DNA of 64,000 bases from Cucumis sativus (taxonomy: Eukaryota > Streptophyta > Magnoliopsida > Cucurbitales > Cucurbitaceae), in NCBI RefSeq assembly GCF_000004075.3, contig NC_026657.2, positions 15,562,001 to 15,626,000 on the forward strand. The letters run 5' to 3'. The notes below the pieces were generated by a model. It did not search any database, was not told the DNA's origin, and worked only from the letters and a program-made list of their open reading frames with translations. Of the stretch, positions 36,548-50,222 are shown in pieces. Each line of letters begins with the position of its first letter. Positions within the stretch are counted from its first letter, which is position 1. The position numbers and the translations under genes are program-made.

Positions 36548-36571
36548 TAAAAATAATAATAATAATAATAA
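36548..36571. repeat. AAT trinucleotide microsatellite
   Basis: About seven AAT units occur without interruption, between TTATAAA and AAGGAGAG. Confidence 0.85.
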
Positions 36572-39500
36572 GGAGAGAGTATTTATGGAGATTGGCAATT
36601 ATTAAGAATTATTAAAGTAGGGTTTATATTTTGTCCACTTTCCATACTCTTAATATGAATGATATTTAGTGTTAGATTTATTGCATTAATTACCCATCCA
36701 ATAAATAATAACACCTTCATTGTGGGTCCCCCTCTCAGTCTCAAATCTATTCTAATCCATATTTTAATCTTTTCACTCTTTTCTCTCTAAATTTAAATCT
36801 AAAACATAAACTTCCTCCTCAAAATACTACTTTATATAATTAATTGAATAACTAATTTCACTTTTTGTATTTATAATCTTTCCCTCATATTTGTTTTTAC
36901 CTTATGAACACACAAAAAAAATGTCCATAAAAAAAATATATATATATAAAAAATGCCCCGTCCACACACGATTAATTGTCACTTACGTGGTGTGATATAT
37001 TTGGTAGTACCAAAATCATTTAGATTTTGCTATATGATTGTTTTGCGATTTTTTTCAAAATTTCTTGAATGCAAGATCGTTTGGATTTGGTACTCATTTA
37101 ATGATTTTGATTCTTTTAAGATTATTTGATACTCGTTTACATTTGGCTACCACCAAATCTAAAAGTATCAATATGCAACAACTTTATTAAAGGTCTTTTA
37201 TATTTATATTTTGTACACGATCTTGAAAAACAAAATAACAACTTTTTAAAAAAATAAAAGAAAAATAAATATTTTATATTTCATCCCCTAACAGCTTGAA
37301 AAAATAAAAGAAGAGAAAAAAATGATGGAAAAAAAATGAAAATTGTAGAATAAAGAAAATGGAAAAAAAATGACAAACCTATAATATTTAAAAAAGATTG
37401 GTCGCATTCGTGAGTTTTTTGATTTTGTTACATGATAGAAATTTGGGTGTTTTATTATATTTATGAAAAATTTCCAAAAAATAAATGAAATTACATACTA
37501 CTACTCATAATATATAATTAACTAATATAATTTAAATTTTAGTTTTCAAATATAGCATAATCAACCAAAATTGTTTTAACAAAATATAGCAAAATTTGAG
37601 TTTGGATTGATTTAGAAATTTGGTTATATTTGTAACTTTGGAATGGTTTTATGATTTAGAATGATTTTTCTAATTTAAACTTATTTAACATTTATTTATT
37701 TGATTTGTTTATCTTTTTATTATATGTCATTTTCCTTACCCAATAATTATATATTTGTTCTTTTTACATGATGCAGATAAAAAAAAAAGGTAAATAAGTA
37801 TAAATAGACACTCCTTCAACGAGAAAGTTGTAAAGCTGTCATCCAAAACTTTTAAGAGACTGATATCCAAAACTTTTAGAATATATTTTCTCTAAAGACA
37901 TTTTTGACGATGCTCAAAAATCTCTAAAAGTCAAACATCTTACCGCTAAGCAAATGTAGTAATTAATCAAGATGCTCACACTATAGAAATATTTGGCTCT
38001 AAAACAAATGATCCTAAAGGTTATGCACATATAAAACCGTATGGATGCAATGAATTCAATATAGGACAATAATTTAACTATAAATATTTAAGATAAAATA
38101 CTTAGATGTATCTTTCACAACACATATTTTTGTCAATTCCACACTCCATAATTTGTCAAACTATTCTTATTTATTTTTTAGCAACGGAGTGATGCATACA
38201 AAACAAAGGGATGTTAAGAGATAAAAAGATGCATGTAACTATAACTTTAATACCCACAAACTTATTGACAAAAGTAAGTGTGAAATGAAGTCAAAATACA
38301 CATAAGTTTTCTCAAACATCTGACTTAGCCTCAATCACACGTACAACACTACCACGTTGGATCACTAATTCAAATAACTCACACTCGTCATCCTATCAAA
38401 ATAAATCAAAATATTTATTTTATTTACAATAAACTTCTATGTGTGTCTATACATGATATTTATATTTTGCTATATTTTATAAATTTTTGTTTGTTGATTG
38501 TAATTATAACAAATCAATCTTAAAATTACTTCTATCAGTTTTATTTGTTCAACATAAATGGTTTAAAATATATTAATAATTTGAATGCAAGAAAATATAA
38601 TTAAATTAAATTAACCAACATTAATTTAAGAAATATTTTTTCCGAAATATATAGAAAAAATGTTAAGACAAAAGAAAAGAAAAACATTAAATTAACCATG
38701 AACACAAAATCTACCATTTATTTAAATTACAACGACTGACATTCAACCACTAAAAATATAAAGATTAAAATAATAAAAAATGAGATAAGATATTTTTTAA
38801 AAAGATTTGAGATTTGAGTTGTATTATTTTGGTAAATTTTTTTTTTTGATGATTTTCATCTGCAAACTAAGCACGATATTTTATAAAACTTTTTTCTGTA
38901 TGGTTTAAGAATATTTTATTATACTTGAAATCATTATTGTGTTAGAAATAAAAGGAAGAAAAGAAGAAAAAAATGTAAATGAAATTTGTTTTTGAGTGAG
39001 AAAGAAAAAAGTTGAAACAAAATCAGCGGCGTGATTGTTGTTGGCCTAATTGGGTGGGGGCCACCACCCACATCTCGGAATCAACGGTGGTTGTTGGTCC
39101 CACGTTGAAGATTTGATTCTTCCCATTTTCGTAATTTCATTCTACGTGGGCTGTTCTCAAAGCCCCAATTACATTTCCAAAATTAAGAAAACACATAGCC
39201 CACCACAAAAATAAAAGGTTTGTTTGGGATTAATGACAATTTTTTTTTTATTTAAATCGATAAAATAGAAAAATCCAACCAAATTGAAAAAAAATATTGT
39301 TCATAAGTGCTCCTACTAACTCCTAAGTATTAAAAAATCAAATGGTAGATACAATTATTCAAACAAACCAATACCTTATAATTAAAATTAAACTCCCAAC
39401 ACACCCTTAACACCTATCACCATTAAAATTCTACACAATTTAATATCTTCTTCAAATTGTAGACTCACGTGTTGGAGCTTTCAACTTCGTCTCTTCAAAG

Positions 39501-39726
39501 TCTTCATACATTTGGCGCAAATTAAGGCTTTTTTTTTCAGCTCCTATGATCGGAGACTCATGTGTTGAACAACCAATTGCAAACCCCAAGAAGAACGACA
39601 AAAAAACAAAATACCCACGACGAAAATGCCGCTTGACCCTTTTATCCTCCTGTCCGCAACTAAACCCATGAAAGGTCGACTAAATCCAACTCCAACAAAC
39701 GAAAGAACGTTAGGCAAACCCATGAC

Positions 39727-39793
39727 CCACGTCATACGTCATTAAACGGTGCTTGAAAAAGCCCGTCACCACTGACGTCGAAACTCCGACGTC
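39727..39793. promoter_or_regulatory. Cluster of four ACGT-core (bZIP-type) sites
   Basis: CACGTCA, TACGTCA, TGACGTCG and CGACGTC occur within about 65 bases (ACGT cores at 39,729, 39,736, 39,775 and 39,789). These are the binding words of TGA/HY5/ABF-type bZIP factors. A CACGTG G-box also occurs near 39,466. No gene was recognised next to the cluster, so a function is unproved. Confidence 0.35.
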
Positions 39794-42033
39794 TTCTTCT
39801 CCATCGGTCTTACTTTTCTCCTCTCTTGTTTGCAAGAAAAACTTTTTCTCTCACTCACTGTATTTGTCTCTTGCGTCGGCTGCCTCCTCTTTCTCGACCT
39901 CCTTTTCTTTTCTCAAATAAAACCTAAAAGATGAAGATTCAAATCATTGAAGAAATGTCATTCTCTAAAATTTTAATTCAAATTGTTATTAAAAATATAT
40001 ATTACGTATTATTTAATAAATTATTTAAAATATAACAAAGCTGAAATTCTTGTATATATATATGCCATTATTATAGAGAATGTTGGTGCAATCTTGTACA
40101 ACTAGAAAATAATAGATTTAGTTAAGATTTACCAAATTTGTATGTTGTTTGCACAATATACTTTTTTCGTGCTATTTTCAATATTGTGTCTCATTTTTTG
40201 AGCTATTCAAATACACTTGTATTTAGTATATATAGATGAATGATATTATATCTTGATGACCAATTTGTTAACCTTTTTGTGTGTGTCCCAAATATATTGT
40301 TTATAACATCATTCATACTCGACATATACTATGTTTAGAAAATCTTAATTCTATTGGTTATTATAAATTTTGGTTAGTTAAACAACCGTGATTATGATTC
40401 AATGACACTATTTAGGAAATCGTTTTTATTGCTGGTTTTGTAACAAATCCATCTTTATGTTAAGTTTTTTTAATTGAAAAAATATATAATTATATGAGCA
40501 AATAAATATTAACATTTGATCATGTGATTATGATATAGAAAACGAATAGTTTATCAAATTATTTAAAAGCATAAATTACAATGTAATTATAGCAGCAACA
40601 TATGGTATACATTTTGTCAAATATTGTGAAACTAATTTGGAAAAAATAATATTGTCATGTAGTATGTACAAATACACAATCTATAGAAAATCAAGGCAAT
40701 TAAATCTGACCAATTTAATCAATAAATCGATTTTGTTAAACTAAGAAAAAAAAGAAATAAACAATAAAACAAATTGAACAAATTAAATATATTCAAATTT
40801 ATACTTATATTTTCCAAACAAATATTTTCAAGTAGGTTATTGAAATATATTTATTTAATTTTTAAGGAGCTCGTTGAAATATTTTGGATTAAATCGAATT
40901 TATTAATTTTTTATTAATAAATAAATAAATTTGCAGAATATCAAAACAAATTAAAACAAATAAAATATTTTCATATATCAAACTAAATGGTTGTAATCAC
41001 TGGGATTTATTATAGGCCCAGGGGCTCAGCCTCTCAACTTTATTGTCTTTATATAATATGTATAAACAAAACCAATTAATATTTAATATTTATAGACAGT
41101 TTACTAGTATCTACATTTGTCAGCCTCTCTTCCAACCAACCATAGTTTGAGTCTTAAAATTTCAATTTCAAATTTTAAATTCACACATTTCTCTCAAGTA
41201 TGTTATAATTGTTTTAAAAAAATTAATTAACTTCACATTTAAAATGAAACATATACATAACAACACGATAATCAATATATCGTGAAGAATATAATTTAAC
41301 GTACTATATTTGAAATGGAATGTATACATCAACATAGTATAACGTATATATACATTTAAATATGAGGTATTTTAAAAAATATAACAAAATGACAAAATAT
41401 ATAGAACAATTTTGAAAACAAAAAAAAATCTACCGGCCCATACAATAGAAAATACCATTGAGATTTCCAACAAAACTCCAGGAAGAAGATCCACCAAAAC
41501 CACCAAACAACCATCCCAGTCCTATCATTGTAACCTCCAAGCATCACAATTCCATACATAAACTTCTACAAAATATCCTTTAAACCAGTTCTTGTCATAT
41601 CAAACTCTTTCTCTTTCGTTTAGACATTCTATCCTTCAAGTTTCCACTTCTACATGAACCAACCTTTTACCATGAAGTTGTCATTCATGAGAGTTGGAAA
41701 AAGGCTATGGAACTGAACTAAAAGCTAAGGAGGCTAACAATACATGGAACATTGTTCCATTACCAACCAACAAGAATACTGTAGGATACTGATGGATATA
41801 TAAAAGTAAGCATAAAGCTGATGAGACCGTTGAACGTTATAAGGCAAGGCTTGTTGCTAAAGGGTATACACAATAAGAAGGTCTTGACTATTTTGAAATC
41901 TTCTCTCCGGTAGCCAAAATGGTTATTGTGTCAAAACTCTGTTGACTATAGCAGTATCAAAGGATTGACACCTAGTTCAATTAGATGTGAACAATGCTTT
42001 TCTTAATGGAGACTTGTTTGAAGAAGTATCCAT

Positions 42034-42600
42034 ATGCCTCTTGGTTATAAACCAAAGTTTGTTATACATGGTGAGAAAATGGTGTGCAAACTCAACAAGT
42101 CCATATATGGCTTAAAACAGGCATCTCGCCAATGGTTTGCCAAATTTTCACATTTTCTCACTTCACTTGGTTTTCAACATTCGAAGGCAGATTACTACCT
42201 ATTTGTAAAAGGCCAAGGTATTGATTTTCTTGCATTACTTGTCTATGTTGATGATATTATTACCAATGGAGCAAATATTAGTCTTATCCGAAGCCTACAA
42301 AGCATGCTCAATCATAAGTTCTTACATAAAGATTTGGGGTCTCCAAAGTTCTTTCTTGGCCGGGAGTTAACTCGGTCATCAACTGAAATTTTTTTATCAC
42401 AGAGACACTACACTCTACGATTATTAGAAGATGTTGGATTGCTTGGTGTCAAACCAGTAATAATGTCAATGGATCCTACAATCAAACTAAAGAGTGCAAA
42501 GAAAGACTTCCTTCAAGACCCAACTGCATATCGAGGACTTATAGGGAAGTTGCTATACTTAGACTATTTCAAGGTGTGGTATTACTTTTGTAGTACATAA
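42034..42600 (+). pseudogene. Copia reverse transcriptase fragment
   Basis: This frame of 188 codons carries the copia-type reverse transcriptase motifs KLNKSIYGLKQASRQW, YVDDI (active-site aspartates, TNGAN following) and KFFLGREL. It is cut at both ends by stops or frame change, so it is only part of a domain set. Confidence 0.85.
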
Positions 42601-42613
42601 ACTTATTCCGTTC

Positions 42614-43196
42614 ATGGCACAATCAAACATAACCCATATAAATGCAACAAATCACCTATTAAGGCACATCAAAGGGTCTCTAGGCCAAGGAATTTTCTTG
42701 TCCAAGACAGATGCTTTATCCATAAAAGCTTTTGCTAATGCAAATTGGGGTTCTTATCCAGACACTCACCATTCAATCGGTGGTTTTTGTGTTTTTCTAG
42801 GCAAGTCCTTAATTTCATGGAAGTCAAAGAAACAGCAAACACAATTCATCAACTGAGGCAGAGTACCAAGCATTAGCAGCAGTCACTTGTGAAGTCATAT
42901 GGCTCAAGAGTTTGCTCAAAGGACTTCAGATTTCATTAGCCACACCAGTTGTTGTTTTTTGTAACAACCAAGTTGTCATTTATATTGCTAACAATCCTAT
43001 GTTTCATGAAAGGACCAAACACATAGAGCTTGACTGTCATTTTGTTCAAAATAAAGTAATTGATGGATCCATCAAATTGCTTCCTATACGGTCGTCAAAT
43101 CAACTTGCAGATGCACTCACCAAGCCTTTGAATTCCACTACTTTGTCTCTTCATTTACACAAGATTGAAGTAAAAAATATATGCTCTCCATCTTGA
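42614..43196 (+). pseudogene. Copia RNase H fragment
   Basis: Two successive open frames (42,614-42,856 and 42,912-43,196) read the RNase H end: HLLRHIKGS, AFANANWGSYPD, then CNNQVVIYIANNPMFHERTK and LADALTKPL. A stop and frame change separate them. Confidence 0.8.
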
Positions 43197-43340
43197 GTTA
43201 GTTTCTACTGTTAGTAACCGTTCTTCATCTTGTTATATTCTAGTTATCAATTGCATTGTACAAAGTACTATAAATATCAGTCTTTGTTAATGAATAAGAT
43301 GAGTGAAAATATTCTACAAAATATATTCAATAAGTGGGAA

Positions 43341-46136
43341 TTGGAATTCTATGAGTCACACTCTGGCTAATGGGGCTCCTGTGTGGGATTCGTTTTGAGT
43401 GACCATCCTCTTTTCTGATTGGTTAGTGAAGGGGTTGAAAACATAACTTTTCTTTGAAAGAAAAAAAAAGAATGAAAGAAAGAGAGTAAATATATTAACT
43501 ATTAAACTGTGTTTATGTTACACCTTTGGACTATGAGTTTTATTGGTTAATCCATAACTATGAATGCTAATCATTTATGTTAGGTTACACTTTGACAATA
43601 AAAACATTTGGTGTGCAACAGTAAAAGAGCAAAGAAATAATTATTAAGAAATGTATGTGTATAAGTGTATATATATTATAAATACGGTTGCATCATAATT
43701 AAGAATATAGTGCAAATATTATAAATTAATAAACAACTTAGCCACACCAAATGGGCAATTTATGATGGCTAATGCGCCAATAATAAATGTCCAAAATAAA
43801 TCAACACATTATAACTTTCCTTTTCATATCTGTTTTATCAGTTTTTTTGTATGAAAAAAATATAAATCATTTCAAGTAAAAATAAGAAAATAAATGGCAA
43901 AACCTTGAAATTTTGAATATATTGAACACATAATTAAATTTTAAAACATACAATTATACCTAATTTTAAATTTGAAGAGTATATTATATTTAACATACAA
44001 AATTTAGGATTTAAATAGATCTTTTTCTTTTTTTTCATCGGTCATTTTGACTTAAGATTTGTTTTGATTGACTTACGAAAAAAGTGTTTTTTTCAAAAAA
44101 AAAAAAAAAAAAAAAAGAAAAAAAACTCATTTTTATTTAAACTCTTTTGATAAAAGCGGTTTAAATATTACATCACATGTGCATGATATATAGACAACCA
44201 TAACTATCACTAAATGTAACCCTACTTAACTTTCACTTTTGCAGGATCATTTTACTATACTTATTTTGAAACCTAGCTATTAGACATTTTTTTTAATGTT
44301 TTGTGTAACTTTTGTAAACTTCATCTGATTACATAACTTGTTATATTTTGTGATATTCCTAATTAGATCATTCATGTTAATGCAACTGTAATCAAAATTA
44401 TTGTTATTAAATGTTAAAGTTTTTTGTTTTTACATTATTGTAATAAAAATCAACAAGTCAAAAAATTGAATTTTATGTACAAAATATTTAAAAAAATCAA
44501 TTAAAAATTTGCACATGATAAATTTAGAATGTACAATTGACAAAAGGAAAAAAAAAAAAAAAACTAAGCCTAGGAATTCAAAACCAACACTCAACACACA
44601 AGCATTACAAATTCAGATTATTAATTCTTGTACTCAATCATAGACATATATAATTTTTAGGCATCAGAATCCCATCAAATAAGTCCACTGTCATTTGATT
44701 CCAAACATGTGAGCCAAACGCTCCTTAAGGACTCCAAATAATCAAAGGGTCACAAATTTTCAAATGGTTAAGTTTTCATATATCACATATTTTTTCAACA
44801 CGTGTGTCATTCTTTCTAGAGAGATGATCTGTTTTCATATCCCAAACTTAACAAAGGCAAAAAGTCTCCAATCGATTTGTTGATATCTTGATTTAAAACA
44901 ATTAAACATGCCTTATGAACAACCGCCATAAATTTGGTAAGATATTTGTAATTACTTATGCATACATATATTTCTTACCACACAAATTTGTTGAGACATA
45001 TGAACACGTAGATTTATGTTTGCCTTTCGTTTAGATCAAGCTTCATGCGATTCAACCTCAACTTTCACACCATTTACATTATACTCAAATACTCTATAGT
45101 TAAAGAAAAAAGATTTTCTTTATTGAAAATTTACATTTTTAGTCTCGTGTTTGGACCCTAGTTTTAAAATTGTAACTTTTTTAATTTTCAAATTTATAAA
45201 ATAAGTTTATTTGGTCATTAAGTTTTTTAAAGTATACCTTTGTAGTATAAAAATAGATTTGAAAAGTCTTTGGGGTAATTTTTGTTTAATCTTTTTAAAA
45301 ACAATTGTATAATATTCAAAATTTTAAATAAATTTTTTTTGGAGAATATATAATTTTTAAAAATTAATATTTTTCTAATAACGGTATAAAGTTATTTGAG
45401 ACACTTTTCAAATTTGTTTTTTTAAAAAGAAATCTACAATTTTAAAATTCTTGGACTAAATATGAGTTTATGATTATAAATCTAGAGACTAAAAAGTACA
45501 TTTTTAAAACTCGAAAACTGAACGTATAATATCTTTAAATCCGGAGAATCAAAATGATAATTTTTTTTAAAGAAAAGAAGAATGAAAAAACGACACGAAA
45601 AAATCGGTGCAATAATGAAATAAAAATTACTATATTTTAATTTACACAAAAAAAACTAAATATTTATATTTTGATAACATTTTATATTTTACTTTTAGAA
45701 AATTATATGTATTTACAAGTTTTCACCCTTTAAAATCATACTCAAATTATCCACACAAAAAAGAAGTAGAAGAAACTTGATTTTTTGTGTTTGAGATTTT
45801 AAGTAACACAATATTGTGAAGAACACATTGAAATAAGGTTGGTGGTATGAAAATTGTATAGTAATTTATTTTTTCTACTTTTATTTTTTGAAAGGGGCAT
45901 GAATGAAAATTTTAGAGATAATAGAGATTGATATAAGTAAAGAAGATAATGCATTCATGCATGCATCCCTTTTTTTTTTATCAATTGGTAATTGTTTCAA
46001 CAATTTAATATCATATTTATTGTTCCAGTGCTCTCTTTGAAATTGTAACTCCCCATTAATTTTTGCACGAACTACTAAATCATATATATATCATTCTTTT
46101 ATATAAATATATATCTAAATTCATGCCTTTTTTCAT
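43341..46136. other. AT-rich intergenic DNA upstream of the RWP-RK gene
   Basis: Nothing coding was recognised. There is a long A run with few interruptions at 44,093-44,125 and another A-rich run near 44,548-44,563. The last few hundred bases form the RWP-RK promoter side. Confidence 0.5.
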
Positions 46137-47539
46137 ATGATAATCTCTTCTCCAATGGACTCCAATCCTCAAACCTTTCACAATATTCCACAGTTCGACT
46201 TTGAATGGCTACACGAAGATCTTTTCCCATTCCACAAGTAAGAACAACCAAAGTAAAAAAGCTATATATATGTGTTTGTTTAGAGGATGTGTTTGTTTAG
46301 AGGGCTAGATAAAACTTTAGGTGTCGTTTCATAAGTATTTTTGCAAATTTTTATCTAAATTCTAAAAATAAAAACAAGTTTTCAAGGTTTAAGTTTTTAA
46401 GTTTTCAAAATTTTGGATGAAAAAAAATACGTATGGATTTAATATTTTTAAGAGAAAAAAAATAAAAAAACCTACTAGTTATCAAACCATAGCTAAGATT
46501 TCTTACTAGGAGAGGATGCAAGATGAAAAATTTATGAAATGGGTTGTTTTATAATGGATCAATCTCATATGGGTTTTGCTAAATTTTGATTTTTTGTTTT
46601 TGTTTACAGTGAATTAGATGAGCTTCCACCTTTAGATAAAGATGAGTTTTTGGATGTGAATTCATCAGGTTCATTATTATCATTCCATTTGGTGGATAAT
46701 AATGTTTTGGAGTTTGAGAGTGAATTTTTGTCAAGGGAGATGGATGAAATCGAAAGAAAAGGGCTTCCATCATCAACTTGGAAAGAAGAAGAAGAAGAAG
46801 AAGAAGAAGGTGAAAAGAGGTTGAGACTAATGAGAAATAATAATGGTAATAAGAGGAGGAAAAGAAGTTTTGTGTTGGGATTGGAAGAGATTAAGAAGTA
46901 CTATCATATACCAATATCAGAAGCAGCAAAAGAGATGAATGTTGGGTTGACAGTGCTTAAAAGAAGATGTAGACAACTTAATATCATGAGATGGCCTCAT
47001 AGAAAACTTAAGAGCTACAATTCTCTCATCCAAAATGTCAAGGTATGTGTATCATTTATAAGTATTTATTATTCTACACATCCAAATTTTGTGGGTTACT
47101 ATCTAATTCTATTCTTTACTAATGTTTTTTAAAATCCAATTAAATTTATAATTTTTTTATAAAAAAAAAATAGGATAACCATTTAATTTTTTGTGTAAAA
47201 AAGTTGAATTCTTAAGGAACTTCCAAAAATAAAAACTTGTTTTTGAAATATATTTTTATTTAGTTTTCAAATGTTAGGTATTCATTTGAAAAAGAATCCA
47301 AAGATGTTGACTAGATGGAAATGTTGTTAATAGTTTAAATGTTGTAAGAATTGTGTTGGCAGGAAATGGGGTTAACAAATGAGGTAAAAGGGTTAGAGGA
47401 GCAAAAGAGGCTATTGGTGGAATCGCCAAATATGGACCTCACACACACAACCAAAAGGCTAAGGCAAGCTTGCTTCAAAGACAAATACAGGAAAAACAGA
47501 AGACTTAGGTCTAATAATATTGCTTCTCTTCATCACTAG
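46137..47539 (+). CDS. RKD4: RWP-RK domain transcription factor, RKD4/GROUNDED-like
   Basis: Three exons: 46137-46237, 46610-47042 and 47363-47539, giving 236 residues from the first ATG or 230 from the in-frame ATG at 46,155. Arabidopsis RKD4 has about 256. The N-terminal part is acidic (EFDWLHEDLF-like, [15 protein letters not shown]) with a Glu run from a GAAGAAGAA repeat. The RWP-RK domain follows: [37 protein letters not shown] and the signature [14 protein letters not shown]. The tail is a leucine/lysine-rich coil ([12 protein letters not shown]). RKD factors act in the nucleus in egg-cell and early-embryo patterning; RKD4 is needed for zygote elongation. The assignment to RKD4 rests partly on neighbours DUF688 and p38-like. 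Tail-to-tail with the next gene. Confidence 0.85.
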
Positions 47540-47884
47540 CTTTAATTACTTGTTGTGGTTACCCAACAATATAACACACCCCTTTTATTATTGCAACCAA
47601 AAACTATGAACAACATGAATAAATAGTCCTTCCTTGAAAGGAAAAAATGAACATTTTGATCAAAACACAAATCTTTACTCTTTTAAGAAGCTAAGTTTTT
47701 AATTCAAACTTCAATAAAGATGCTCAATTTTGGTAGAAGAATACGAAGAGAAGACACACACAAATTGTATTAGATAAAGATATATTTACAAGTGTAAAGT
47801 GATAGAAGATAGAAGTAGTATAGAGTGACATATTATAATATCATATCCTACTTAGAAAGTTAAGTAATATAACGGACTTTATAT
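47540..47884. other. Short tail-to-tail spacer
   Basis: This 345-base spacer lies between the convergent RWP-RK and DUF688 genes. It must hold both 3' UTRs. No further feature is visible. Confidence 0.6.
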
Positions 47885-48692
47885 CTAGACTTGTATTTTG
47901 TTCTTATATGATGATGGTGAAATGTTTTCCATTTCATCTCCTTTGCGTCTCCAAGAAATGACTTGCTTCAAGCTTCCATAAATATTTGCCTGTCATCATT
48001 TCAACCCAATCGAATTTATATATTTATGATAGATTACGATTTTATTTGATATCACCATTTGATTAAGAAACTCAAATAGCAATTATAGAAAGACTTACAA
48101 TAAAGTGCGACTTTGAATTCGGTTTCCTAAAAAAGCTTCTTTTACTTCTAAACCTTGTGATCTTCACCCTTGTTTCTCCGTCGCTACTCCCACCATTACG
48201 GTCGCCGCCGCCCGTGACAGTAATTTCAGGCCCACTCTTCGGAATCACAATCTTCTTATTCTTTCTGAAGCTCATCCACCGTCTAGACCCAACATGTTTA
48301 CCATTCTTCTCCTCTTTCGTAGCTGCCGCAGTCGCCGTCGCCGTCTCTGCCCAAGTGTCGGGGAACCTAAACGACAAACTGGAAGACAGGTCTGGACCGA
48401 AAATGGGTTCGTCCACGCCGGTCGTCGGAGAGGCAAAATGAGCCACTTTAGCGTCGGCAAACAGCCTCGGCGGCAGATCCAAAGATCTTGCGCTTCTGGG
48501 CTTTGAATTTGGTTCAATAATCCCAGACGGCCTCGGTTTCCCCGGCGCCTCCTCCCACTGAAACGGCACAGAAATTGACGCGTGCAGCGGCGGCGTTACC
48601 ATCCCCGGTGGCTCCGGCGGCTGTCTTGGCAAAGAAAACAGAGACAGTTTTGGCGGTGTGGAACTGGGATTTTCCCCTGTTATAAACCTCAT
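47885..48692 (-). CDS. DUF688 family protein
   Basis: Two exons: 48099-48692 and 47885-47989, giving 232 residues. The intron is GT-AG (ATT|GTAAGT to ATGACAG). The family's signature FQWEEAPGKPRP lies near residues 44-55 and the ending NIYGSLKQVISWRRK near 200-214. Between them are Ser/Pro- and Ala-rich stretches of low complexity and a basic run (RSKRSFFRKPNSK). The biochemical role of DUF688 is unknown; the protein is probably nuclear or cytosolic, with no membrane segment. The single-exon reading (to 48,072) lacks the conserved C-terminus, so the two-exon model is preferred. The remembered Arabidopsis neighbour is At5g53030. Confidence 0.82.
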
Positions 48693-50222
48693 TCTGGCAA
48701 TATTTCAGAAACCCATTTGCAATTGATCGATTACAAGAAACCTCAGTTGAAGTGAATGATCAGTTACTGTAGAGGTAGGAGAATTTTTATAGAGAGAGAG
48801 AAGGAAGTGGAAACAAAGTTGGTTTAAGTGGATGCGAATTGTGAGGGGTAACTGCAAAAACGCTCCTAGCGCTTCGTCTTCACGAGAAAATGCCAGAAAT
48901 TTTCTTACTTTATATTATTAAATCTCAATCTTACATTTAATTATGTATATATTTAAAGGTCCCACAAATTGGAAATTTTGTGTCTCTGATTTTGATGGAT
49001 TGATGAATGATCCATCAACGGTCTTATTTTTGTCAATTGGGTTTTGTTTGAAAAGTCATACTGATTTTTCCACTTCTGGGAAAAACGGTTGAGAAAGGAT
49101 AGGCTTTTTGATGCTTTGACAAAATAATGGAGCAAAAACAGGGGTGGTTTTAAATGGCTCATGAGATCTGGTCTGTTGGACCATTACTTGTTCATGGATG
49201 CCAAGTCATCTGAAAAAGAAAAACAGAAAGAAATTCATGAGGTGGTTGTGTTCGTTTTTTTTCCCTTTTGTTCTTTAATCAATATAATATATCAGTTCAA
49301 CCTCAAGTATTTTTACTCTCTTCTTCAAATATTGTAGAACAAATATTGAGGCTCCAGTTTCCACTGGGTTTTGTAGATGACACAAAGTTTTGGGGAAAGT
49401 TAAATTTGTACTGCTCCTATCTTTTTTTCTTTTTAACCTTTGTTTACGCGTCAAATTCGAGTGAAATTACCTAAATTAACTCATGCACGCAGAAATTGTC
49501 TATTTCGCCCTCTCGCTCATAGATCACTCTCCTCTTTGACTCACTCACTCTTTCTCCCTCTCTCGCTTGCACTCCCATTCTTTATCATTCTTTCATTCTC
49601 TCGCACTATGGTTTTGCTAAAGTTGGTCGAATGTGCTCTCCTCTCTCACAGCTGAAGCTGTTGCATGGTTTTTGAGAAGAAAGAGAAAAGACAAAAAAAG
49701 AGTTTCACCAAAGTTGGTCCGTCGAAGAAGTTGTGGTTGCACTAGAGAAGAAAGAGAAATATGAAGAAATCTGTAACTTCGTTGTCGATGACGTTACCGG
49801 AATGTCACATTAGCACTGTTTTCAAGAAGAAAAAAACCAAAGAGCAGCCGTGAAAGTTTTCCAATTTACAAAGAGCAACTTGTTTTAGCTGGCTTTGGGA
49901 ATAAGAAAGGAAACAGATTGCTCAGACCGACAAAACCAGTGGTGGATGATGATGTTGATGGCTATATACGAACAATCAGTTTCGCCTACTTTAAGCATTC
50001 ATCACCACAAACTCATTAGATTTCCTGAGGAATTTAAAATGGGAGTTGGATTTTCTCGCATTGTTATCATTTCAGGTTAATTTGAGGAAATTTGAACAAA
50101 CTTGTGGAAATTTCATTACACTCGAAGGCCATTCTTACTAATTTCTCTATACAATCAAGAAATAGAACACACAGAATCATACATGATTATTCACTTTTAT
50201 TGAGTAAGATACAGTTTCACAA
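48693..50222. other. Intergenic: DUF688 promoter side and p38-like 3' flank
   Basis: A GAGAGA run near 48,794-48,803 lies in the likely DUF688 leader. No gene was recognised. Open frames at 49,268-49,655 are Ser/Leu/Phe-rich and unsupported. Confidence 0.5.

Larger units (their letters stand above)
35501..41640. other. Gene-poor AT-rich DNA
   Basis: About 6 kb holds no recognisable gene. Small marks are a GATT tetranucleotide run at about 35,717-35,740, an AAT run near 36,548-36,571, and two GC-richer islands near 39,020-39,190 and 39,460-39,900. The second island contains a cluster of ACGT sites. The open frame at 39,544-39,735 has no family resemblance. Confidence 0.5.
41660..43340 (+). 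mobile_element. Degenerate Ty1/copia retrotransposon fragment (RT, RNase H, part of 3' LTR)
   Basis: Copia polyprotein pieces appear in order on the plus strand. First is the region just before the reverse transcriptase (HESWKKAME, EANNTW, ERYKARLVAKGYTQ in broken frames, 41,680-41,875). Then come the reverse transcriptase (42,034-42,600, with KSIYGLKQASRQW and the catalytic LLVYVDDII) and RNase H (42,614-43,196, with HERTKHIELDCHFVQ and LADALTKPL). Several stops and a frame break at about 42,600 show it is dead. Gag and integrase are absent upstream. A possible LTR start follows near 43,195, with a TATA-like ACTATAAATATC at 43,269. Confidence 0.85.

Noticed and set aside
39544-39735. Membrane-protein-like 63-codon minus-strand ORF
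   Set aside because: Hydrophobic by chance; no family match, no splice partners and no downstream coding.
48157-48441. 94-codon plus-strand ORF
   Set aside because: Antisense to the DUF688 exon.
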